Of a DNA stretch of 57,624 bases, positions 24,520-34,900 are shown in pieces (position 1 is the first letter of the stretch; each line of letters begins with the position of its first letter). The stretch comes from Phascolarctobacterium_A sp902463975 (GTDB taxonomy: Bacteria > Bacillota > Negativicutes > Acidaminococcales > Acidaminococcaceae), in contig NZ_CABQHJ010000016.1 of the NCBI RefSeq assembly GCF_902463975.1, forward strand, positions 1 to 57,624, given 5' to 3'. The notes below the pieces were generated by a model that was given only the letters and a program-made list of their open reading frames with translations, had not been told where the DNA came from and ran no database searches. The translations under genes and the position numbers were made by a program.

Positions 24520-25488
24520 ATGAAGAAAATTTTAGTTGTGCTGATGGCTATGCTGACCATGGCTGTTATGCTTACCGGCTGCGGTGGCGACAGCAAAAAA
24601 GCAGCTTATCCTGCAGACGGGGATATTTCCGTAATTATTCCTAAGGCTCCGGGCGGCGGTACCGATATCTCTGCCAGAGGTCTGATTCAGTTCATGGAAA
24701 AAGAGCTGAAGGGCAGCAAATTTGTGCCTGTAAACAAACCCGATGGCGGCGGTGTAACCGGCATGGTAGAGCTGGCTAACGCTAAACCCGACGGTCATAC
24801 TCTGGGCATGGTTACCGTTGAGCTGGCTATGTTCCCGCATCAGGGCAAATGCAAAAACACCTATAAGGATTACGCAGCTATCTGCGCTCCGATTGCAGCT
24901 CCGGCAGCTTTGATTGTGCCGAAGGATGCTCCTTATAACAGTGTAGACGAATTCGTAGCCTTTGCTAAGGCAAACCCCGGCAAGGTGAAGATGGGTAACT
25001 CCGGTATCGGCGCTATCTGGCATATTGCCGCACTTTCCTTTGAAGAAGAATTCGGCGTACAATTCAAGCATGTACCGTATCCGAAAGGATCTGCTGACAT
25101 TGCTGCTGCTCTGGCTGGCAAGCACATCGATGCAACCCTGGCTGACCCGTCTGTTTTCAAGAGCCAGGTAGATGCAGGCAACCTGAAGATTCTTGCTGTT
25201 ATGGCTGATACCCGCAGCGTAATCTATCCTGATGTTCCGACCTTCAAAGAGCTGGGGCACAACATGACCGTTCGCGCTTGGGCAGCACTGGTTGCTCCTA
25301 AGGATACTCCGAAAGAAAAACTGGAAGCTCTGCGCGCTGCTGCTAAAAAGGTTTGCGAATCCAAGGAATTCAAGGATTATTTCATGAAACAGGGTATCGA
25401 CCCGACCTGTATTATCGGTGCTGATGCTGATAAGATGATGGCCGAAGACCATGCAATGTATGAAAAATTCCTGAAGAAAGCTAAATAA
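24520..25488 (+). CDS. tripartite tricarboxylate transporter substrate-binding lipoprotein (TctC/Bug family)
   Basis: This is a periplasmic solute receptor of 322 residues, with a lipoprotein signal (lipobox LTGC, Cys21). Family motifs are ISVIIPKAPGGGTDISARGL near residue 38, NKPDGGGVTGM, the AKPDGHTLGMV segment and YPDVPTFKELG near residue 238. These proteins bind carboxylates such as citrate, tartrate or related acids. The membrane partners TctA and TctB are absent from the window, so it is an orphan receptor. Its location behind the sialidase-like gene hints at a sugar-acid ligand; this is inference. Confidence 0.9.
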   Translation: MKKILVVLMAMLTMAVMLTGCGGDSKKAAYPADGDISVIIPKAPGGGTDISARGLIQFMEKELKGSKFVPVNKPDGGGVTGMVELANAKPDGHTLGMVTVELAMFPHQGKCKNTYKDYAAICAPIAAPAALIVPKDAPYNSVDEFVAFAKANPGKVKMGNSGIGAIWHIAALSFEEEFGVQFKHVPYPKGSADIAAALAGKHIDATLADPSVFKSQVDAGNLKILAVMADTRSVIYPDVPTFKELGHNMTVRAWAALVAPKDTPKEKLEALRAAAKKVCESKEFKDYFMKQGIDPTCIIGADADKMMAEDHAMYEKFLKKAK

Positions 25489-25511
25489 AATCGCCGTAAG
25501 GCGTAAATGAA

Positions 25512-25560
25512 AATGCCGACGTTGCAGCCCGAAAGGCTTGCGGACGTCGGCGTTTTTTTT
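25512..25560 (+). terminator. rho-independent terminator after the TctC-type gene
   Basis: A GCCGACGT/ACGTCGGC outer stem (25515-25522 with 25544-25551) encloses an inner AGCC/GGCT hairpin and ends with a run of eight T. Confidence 0.9.
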
Positions 25561-25598
25561 GTTTACATAAAAAACAAGGAAATAGTATATCGGTTTAC

Positions 25599-25627
25599 TT
25601 GCAATTAAATTTTCGATATGCTAGAAT
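25599..25627 (+). promoter_or_regulatory. promoter of the first giant autotransporter
   Basis: TTGCAA (25599-25604) and TAGAAT (25622-25627) are spaced by 17 bases. The implied leader is about 300 bases long. Confidence 0.6.
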
Positions 25628-25732
25628 TAAATAGGAAGTAAATACTAATTAGCGATATTTGTATAACACCCCCTAGGTCAGAAACTGCTTGTTTATAAGT
25701 TGCCTTTACCTAATATATAGATATTTGCTAGC

Positions 25733-25784
25733 AATAATCAGTTACGACCGAATTGCAAAATAGCAATGCAATAGACTGATTATT
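25733..25784 (+). promoter_or_regulatory. hairpin in the long leader of the first autotransporter
   Basis: AATAATCAGT (25733-25742) pairs perfectly with ACTGATTATT (25775-25784), and a TTGCA/TGCAA stem lies inside. A short T-rich stretch follows. It could act as an attenuator or protect the mRNA. The rest of 25628-25929 is AT-rich and shows no gene and no riboswitch that I recognise. Confidence 0.35.
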
Positions 25785-25929
25785 TTCAATTAGAAAAATT
25801 CTGCGAGAAGAGATGGATTTGTATAGCGATGTTCTGTGAGGCATTTGCTGTATAAATTGTCTTTTTGCGCAGTTTTTTTGTTTTTATATTTATTTTGATG
25901 AGTGTTTTATACACAAAGGAGTTGAAGTT

Positions 25930-28900
25930 ATGAAAACGAAACTCAAAAGTAAGAAATGGAAGTCGCTTGTTTCAGGTATTCTCCTGGCAGCCAGTGCATC
26001 GAGCTTTCTCATAGCACCGGTTTTTGCTGCAGATTACACTGACCCGCTTACCGGCTATGTTGATGATGATCTTGATATCATCGGAGACGATGGCAATACG
26101 GTAAAGCTCGACAAAGCTACTAACACTATTATCTATGATTTCCAAGGTCAGGACCACACGTTTACGGTAAAGAATGATGATGGTATTACAGCCTCTCAGG
26201 GTGACAAATACAGCTACATCTTTAGTAACGTAGGCGCAGATGGTAGCAAAGGTACGCTTCACATTTACCAGTCCAACAACCAGTATAATCCCTATGCTGG
26301 TGTGAATGGTTTTATAGCTAGCGGCTGTAAGAGCGGCGGTAAGATTACTGTCAACAGTAATCTGGATATTACTGCCACCTCTGACTATGCCTCTACAGGT
26401 GTTACCGTTGCTAACGGTGCTGACCTGGTCATTAACGGTAACGTTAAAATGCGCAAGGATGATCCTTCCAATCCCTGGGGCATTATTACCAAAAATGTGC
26501 ATGGTAATGTAGGTCCTGGCGGTGCAGTTACCATGGATAATGGCTATGACGCCAATTATACCGGCGCACGCTGGCAGCCCAGTGCTTTCAACGTTGGCTA
26601 TACACGTGGCAATATTACTGTTAATGGTGACGTAGACGTTGCTGTACGCGGTACTGCTGTCAATGTAGGTGCATATGATGCCGTTGAAGGTGTACATCCG
26701 TATGACCTGGCTACCGTTTCTCTGGTAGGCGATTCTACCCGTATCATTACTCCGTACAGAGAAAAAAATTCTGTCGAAGGCTTTGGCGAATTCATCGAGC
26801 CTTACTATTCTCTGGCATGCTACGGCGGCACAATTAATGTTAATGTAAAGAATATGGAAGCGCAAAAGGGCAAGGTTGAAATTGTCGGCAACATTATGGC
26901 CATGAAGCGCTCCGAGTATACACGTAAGAGCGATGTTTATCAGGATGGGCGCATTAATTTAGCTCTGACCACCAGTGATTCTTCTTGGAAAGGTATTATT
27001 GATAATACAAATCTGAACTATGATGTTGCGGATTCCAATGTAGCTTTTGGTTGGCGGTACGACCCGGATATGATGCCGGTGTATGCTGACCATTCCGGTG
27101 AAGTAAACCTGTGGCTGCAGAATGGTGCACAATGGATTTATGAAAATGCTTCCCGTAAGGATGGTCTGGATTACAGCCATATGCCGCAATACAGCCAGTC
27201 AAGCTACGGCAACTATGATGGCATGTCCCATCTGAGCAGTCTTGTTGGCGGCAAAGACAGTGCATCTGCCGGCATCATCAGAGTAAATGACAGCGATCCT
27301 ATTCAGATTGCTGAGGCTGAAGGCGTTACCAAGGTTTGGTACGAGCATGCTGATGCTACTCCGGGCACTATTATCGGTGGCGATGTGAAGGTTCTTAATG
27401 CCAAAACCGGCACCGAGATGATGCTTTACACTGGCAACAATGGTATTACTAAAGGCTTTGCTGAAGGTGATGCTGCTGCAGATAAAAACAATGTCAGTGA
27501 AGTGCTGAACTCCCTGGCACACAAGCTGTGGTATATGGCAGGCGACAGCAACCTTAAAGGCAGCGTATCCATTGCTGAAGGTCTGACTGCTTCTTCTGCT
27601 ACGATGAAGACTGGCAACATTACCTTTGCCGAGGGTGGCCAGGGCTTCTATGATTATACTCCGGAGAAGGATGATAAGCCTTATGAAACTGGTCCTATTG
27701 TAAAATCTGAAAATATTGATGAAACACGTGTAAGCGATGTCAACGGCATTGTTTCTATCAATGTTACCAACCCTCAGACTGGTGTATCTGGTGATGCTCC
27801 CAGTGCAATGTATGCAGTAGGCGACGTAGTAACTCCGCTTGTAGTTGATTTACAGGGACATACCTTGAAGCTTAACACAAGTGGTGACGAAAAGAAATAT
27901 TTATCAACCGTTTATGTTGATGACAATAAGAGCATGGAGATTAAGGATTCCAAGGGCAATGGCGTCCTGAAGGTTTCCGCCGGTCTTGGTGCTGATGGCA
28001 ATGCTGATACTAAAGCTAACTATGTTTATGGCATTCGTGTAGGTGAAAACGGCAGCTTTACCGCAAATACCGATGTTGAGATAGACGGAGTTAAATCTAG
28101 TGCTACTCAGCGTGCTTATGGTGTATATGTAAGTACCAAAGGCAATGTTGTATTCGAAAAAGATTTGACCATCAAGAATGTTCTGACCGGCAACAAGGTT
28201 GGACCGAACACTGCCGGTATTTATGCAGACAGTTCTTCAAGTGCAGATGCGCCTATTAATATAACTGTTAAAGGCAATCTTAATATTGAAAACGTATTGG
28301 GCAGTGCAATCCGTGCATTGAATAGTTCAACTGTATCTACTGCAGGCGCAACTATTAAAGCTGCGGATATGTCTAACGGTACGGATTATAGCCAATACTA
28401 TGCTTTACAGGCTAATAAGGGTACCATTAACCTTAATACAGGTGAAGGCATTACCGCAGGAATTCTGGACGTTACCGGTGACATGAAGGTAACTGACAAT
28501 AAAGTTTCTGTTATCAATGTCAACATGACCAAGGGTTCTCAATGGACAGGCGCAGTAAGCAATATTCCAGGCAGTACATATAATGCCCCGGCCGGACAGT
28601 TTAATCTGACAATGGCAGAGGGCTCTGTATGGAATCATGAAACCGGTCGTTCAGTAGATACGCTGAAGACAACTTTTGCCGGCAGCAATGTTTCTAAGCT
28701 GGACGGTTCCGGTGTAATATACCAAAATTCCGACAAGGGTATTACCGTATATGATTACAGCGGTGACACAACTGTTGTTTACGGTCATGATGCCAATAAT
28801 CCGCAGAACATCAATGGTGGCAATTTCACTGTTAAGACAGCGGCTGCCGGTTCCAAGATTACTTTGGTAACTGATAGTCAGGGCATTACTGGCGGCTTTG

Positions 28901-31900
28901 AGGATAGCGATACTGCTGCAGAAAAGAATAATGTTAAGGAAGTACTGAACAAGCTGGCTAATAAGCTGTTCTACACAGGCTACAAGGATGCAAATCTGTC
29001 CGGCGTTGTTAAGATTGCTGATGGCTTGACAGCATCTAGTGTAAGCGCTACTGTAAAAGCTTCTGGCGATATTACCTTCTCTGATGGCAGCAATGGAACG
29101 AAAAAAGCTGGACAGGGTTTCTATGATTATACTCCCGAACAGGAGAAACCCAATTATAAAACAGGTTCTATTACCAAGTCTGAAGATATCAGCTTGAGCC
29201 GTGAGCTTGATGAAAGCGGCATAGCACATGTTACTGTAACTGAATCGAATGCTGGTAATAATAAATTTGCCAGCGCTATTTACGCAGGCGAATCAACTGA
29301 ACCATCCAAACCGATGACTGTAAAAATGTCCGGTAAGGGACTGGCTTTGAATGTTGCACAAACCAGCGGACAGGCAGCAGCTATTTACACAGGCGCTAAT
29401 ACTTATATCAAGGTTATAAATCCGTCTGCTGACCAAAAGCTGACGATTACTGCAAACAATACGGATACCAGAGGCTCTCATGGTATTTATGCTGACGGAA
29501 ACGCACATCTGAATATTTCCGGCCCGGTAGAAATTACTGATATTACCACTAAGGGTGATTCCGCAACCGGCATTAATATCCAGGGCAAGCAGAGCGAGAT
29601 TAATATCGATGGCCCGCTGACAATCAGCAATGTTAAGGGTATTAGAGAACGCGGCAAAGGCATGAATGCTTCCGGTATTCTGGTAACTGGTGATACCTCC
29701 TCTGTTAATGTTACAGGCCCGGTGGATATCTCCGGTGTACGCGGCAGTGGCATTAGACTGGCAGGCAAGGATACCAAGGTATCTGTAGGCGGCGGTACCA
29801 TCACGGCAGCCGAAGACAGTGATAAATCTCATAATTTCTATGCAGTCCGCGTAGATAAAGGCACGCTGGATATCAACATGAAGGACGGCGCTGCAGGCGA
29901 TACGACCACCAAGATTACCGGTGATATGTATGCAACCGGCCAATATGGCAAGAAGGTTGTGGAATACACCGGCGGCGAGCTGATTGACTGGAATGACGCA
30001 GGCATTCTCAATGTTGCATTGAATGATAAGGATTCCTTCTGGAAGGGCGTTGCAGCTTATGACCAGTATAATGATGACTATGGCAGCGGCGGTAACACCA
30101 CGCATGATATCGGCCAGTTCAACCTGTATCTGCAAAACGGTGCAACCTGGACCAATGAACAGCAATCGCATGTGACAACTACGACCATAGCGTACAAAAA
30201 CCCTGTATGGACAGGCAGCACGCTGGCAACTTTGCATGGCGGCAAGGATGCAGATAACGCAGGTCTGATTTACCAAAAGGATAAGAATCCTATTTCTGTT
30301 GTAAATTATAGCGGTCATACCACTGTATTCTATGAGCATGATGCTAGTGATCCGACCAAGATTATTGGCGGCAGCTTCAATATTACCAATGCAGCAGAAG
30401 GCTCTGCTATCACCTTTATTACAGATAATAAGGGCATCACCTCCGGCTTTGCAGATGGAGATTCCGCTGATGCCAAGGATAAAGTAGCTAACGTACTGAA
30501 CAACCTGGCTGGCAAGCTGTTCTACAAGAACTATACTGATGGTCATCTGGCTGGCGTAGTGAAGATTGCTGATGGCCTGACAGCTTCTTCCGCAGCACTG
30601 AAGACCGGCGATATTTCCTTCTCTACTGAAGACACAGGCACCCTTACACCTGGCCAGGGCTACTATGCTTATAAGACTAGCAAGCCCGGCAGCCAGATAA
30701 CTAAAGAATTTACTACGGCAATTACCGGTGATGCAGCTGCTGATACGGTTTACATAGAAAAAGGCGTACTGAAGGACGATGGCACCTATGTATTTACTGC
30801 AGACAGCACGACCATCACACCTGAAAAGCATCTGATTGCAGGTGGTGCGTATGTTCCGCAGATTGGCGCAGCTATTTCCGGCTCCGACGAAAATCATAAT
30901 GTTACCATTGATATGAATGGCAACAAGCTGACTGTAGATACAACAACTGATACCCATACAACCGGTATCGCAGCTATTGGCAAGGGTGTAGTCAACATCA
31001 ATAATGCCGGTGCAATGTCTGTCAGTGCAACAAGCACCAAGAATGGTCAGACAGGCGCACTGTTCGTTAATGCCGGCGGTACGATTAATATTCACAATGC
31101 CGGTGCTGATAATGTGCTTACCTTGCGTGCTAACAGCACTGCTCCGGCAAATGCTGCAGTTATCAAGAGCATGAACGGTGTAAGCGGCGTTATGTCTACT
31201 ATCACTGTTGATGGTCTAGTTGATGTTGTGGCTGATAAGAGCAATGCTTCCGGTGCTAACGAAGCAATCAGTGCAGTTGCCTCCAAGGTTGAGGTTGGTG
31301 GCGGTGTCATCAAGGCTATTAACGGAGCAGAATATGCTATTCGCGCCTATGGTGAATTCGCTTCCAAGAACCGCGGACAGGTTAATGTGAATGTCAAGAA
31401 GGATGCTGAAGGCGCTATTATCGGTGCAGGCAACAATAATGTTCAGATGGAAGGCAATGTATATCTCGGCGGCGGCATGGATAATGCCGGTGCAAGTGCA
31501 GATGTAAGCATTGGCCTGAATACTAAGGATTCCTTCTGGAAGGGCAATGTAAGCAATGCTAACGGCAGCAGCGCAGGCATCGTTAACCTTTACATGGGTA
31601 ATGGTGCAACCTGGACCGGCAATAACCTTTCCGGCAACACTGTAAACGCTAATCTGGATAATGCAACCTGGACCGGTTACAGCAATGGCAATGCTATGCA
31701 CCTGAAGCTGGATAATTCTATCTGGAATGTAAATGGTGCCAGCAAGCTTGCTTCCTTCTCCGGTAATAAAGGCAGCATCTTTGTGGCAAGCGATGCAGGC
31801 GATATCAGTGTAGCTGATTACAGCGGCAACACTACTGTTATTTACAGCCATGATGCTGATAATCCGACCAATATTCTTGGCGGCAGCTTTACCATCGGAC

Positions 31901-34900
31901 AGGCTAATAATGGCTCCAATATTACGCTTATCACTGATAACCAGGGCATTACTAAAGGCTTTAACGCATATGATAAGGCTGAAGACCAGAATACTGTTAA
32001 TGAAGTTCTTAACAAGCTGGCACAGAAGCTCTTCTACACTGCTAATGATGGCAAGCTGGCAGGTACTGTCAAGATTGCTTCCGGCTTAACTGCTTCTTCT
32101 GCAGCCTTGAAGACCGGCGATATCAGCTTCTCTACTGATGCAACAGGCACGAAGACACCAGGTCAGGGCTTCTATGATTATGTAGTGGCAGACGATTCTG
32201 TTATTAAAGATCCTATTACCGGTAACCTTGATAAGAAATATGTAAATTTGGGCATTGAAACCCAAAAAGGCATTTACAACTTCACTAAGGATACAGTTAT
32301 TAATGTAACCAAGGGTGATTACAGCTTTAACCTTAGTGCTATTGAATCCAAAGGCGGACCGATTACGATTAATGCCGATGGCATGAATCTGGACGTAGCT
32401 TACCATGTTCTGAAGGGCAGCAATGTTGCACGTGCGGTTGCTACCGGTAATAGCTATGGCAAGTCTAAGGATATTACTATTAAAGCTGACAGCCTGAAGC
32501 TCAGCACTGATACAACCGGTTTTAGGGCACAGGGTGTTTATGCAACCGGTGGTAAGATTACTATTGATGCAGACACCACCATTACTACCTCTGCGCAGAC
32601 AGAAAGCAATGGTATTTACAGCGGCAGCGGCGGCACTGTTACCATGAACGGCAACCTGGATATCCAAAAGGATAGCAAGGCAGCTAATTACATTGCACTG
32701 AATTCTGATGATAATGGCGTTATCAATGTTAATATTAAAGATGGCAAGGCAGGCGACGGTATTGTCAAGATTGATGGCGATGTCTTCACCAAGTCTGCTG
32801 AAAGCTATGATGAGTGGGAGGATGAAACAACTTCTACCACTTCTACCGTTAATCTGGCATTACAGGGCAAGGACAGCAGCTGGAACGGCCGCAGCCTCTA
32901 CGAAGTTACTTCCGGTGATAACTCAACCAGCTATGGTACCTTTAATCTGTGGCTGGCAGATGGTGCAACCTGGACCAACGAGAAGAACGGCAAAGAGGTT
33001 CCGAGCGGCTTTACCGGCAGCTATGTAACTAAGTTTACTGGCGGCAGCGATGCAGCCCATGCAGGCAATATCTTCCAAAATGATGAATATGACCTGACCA
33101 TTGATAATTACAGCGGCAATACCAACATCTTCTATGCACACACCGGTAACGGCGAAGCAGCTGATAACTACGCAGCAGGCGACACTATTATCAGAAGTGC
33201 AGCAGAAGGCTCTGTAGTATCTCTGATTACCAATAACAGCGGCGTCAACATGAACTCTGCTGACAGCATTGTTAACGTACTGAATAGCCTGGCAGGCAAG
33301 CTGACATACAGCAACTTCACTAAGGACGAAAATAACCTGACCGGTTATGTGAAGATTGCCGATGGCCTGACTTCTTCTTCCGCAGCAATGTACACTGGCG
33401 ATATGGCGTTCTCCAAAGAAGACGGCAAAGGCAGCCTGAAGGACGAAGACAGCATCAGACCGTTCCTGCCGGCACCTGATCATCAGATTACCAACGAGTT
33501 CACTACTACTTTGGACGGCGTAAGAGAAAAGGATCAGGAATACCATAAGGCTGGCGTAATTAAGGGCGAAGGCCTGTATCAGTTCACTGAAAACAGCAGC
33601 ATTACTACAACTAATGCACATGGCTCTAACATGAACCAGGCTACTACCATTGATGCAAAAGGCAAAACCTTGACCTTTAACACCAACATTACCGACAGAT
33701 CTACCATTCATGCAATTGGTGCTAACAGCACTGACGGCGTAACTATTACTGCTGACAAGCTGGTGCTCAACGCTAACAGTACCAACGGTCGTGTAGAGGG
33801 CATCAACGTAGGCGGCCAGGGCCAGCAGAACAAGGATAACCCGATGAAGCTGACCATCAATGGCGACACAGAAATGAATGTTAAGGGCATTGGTTATACC
33901 TTGGGCCTGTATGCAGCAGGTAATGCTGAAGTAACCTTCAATGGCAATGTAACTGCTATGGGTAACGAAGACAGCGAATGGGGCCTGACCTCCAGAGATG
34001 GTGCTTGGGGCTACTATGGTTGCTCTTTGGTATACAGCGGCAGCAACTACAGCCTGCAGATGGGACCGAAGGTTACCATCAACGGTGATGTAAATGCTAA
34101 GATTGACGGCAACTGCCTGTTCGCCAACGGCGGTCATGCTAAGCTGACGATTAACGGCGGCGGCAACATCGAAATCAACAAAGATAACGAGCATAACTAC
34201 TATGCAATGATTGCTGAATCCGGCACTACCAGCATGAACGTTAACCTTGATGAAAACTACGATGCAATCAGTGCAAGAGATAACAAGCTGGTGCTGAAGG
34301 GTAACGTAGGCGCATCTACCGGTGCAATTAATGCTAGAGAGCCTGAGCTTTATACTAAAGTAAACCTTGGCCTGGCAACTGCAGATTCCGAATGGACCGG
34401 CATTGCCTATAACGGCTTTAAGGATGAAGGCAATTCGGCATATGGCAGCGATAAGAAATTCTACGGTGCAATCAATGTCTTCCTGCAGAATGGTGCAATC
34501 TGGAACAATGAGCAATGGGGCGAAGCTGTTGATCAATTCGAAGGCAGCCATATTGCTAAATTCGTAGGCGGCAGCGATGCAGCACATGCAGGCAACATCT
34601 TCCAAAATGATGAATATGACCTGACCATTGACAACTATAGTGGCAACACCAACATCTACTACGCTCACACCGGCAACGGCGAAGCAGCTGATGACTACGC
34701 AGCAGGCGACACCATTATCAGAAGCGCAGCAGAAGGCTCTGTAGTATCACTGATTACCGACAACAGTGGTATTGCAATGGACAATGAATACAGCGTAGCT
34801 AACGTGCTGAACAGCCTGGCAGGCAAGCTGACCTACAGCAATTTCACTAAGGGCGAGAAGAACCTGGCCGGTTACGTGAAGATTGCCGACGGTCTGACTG

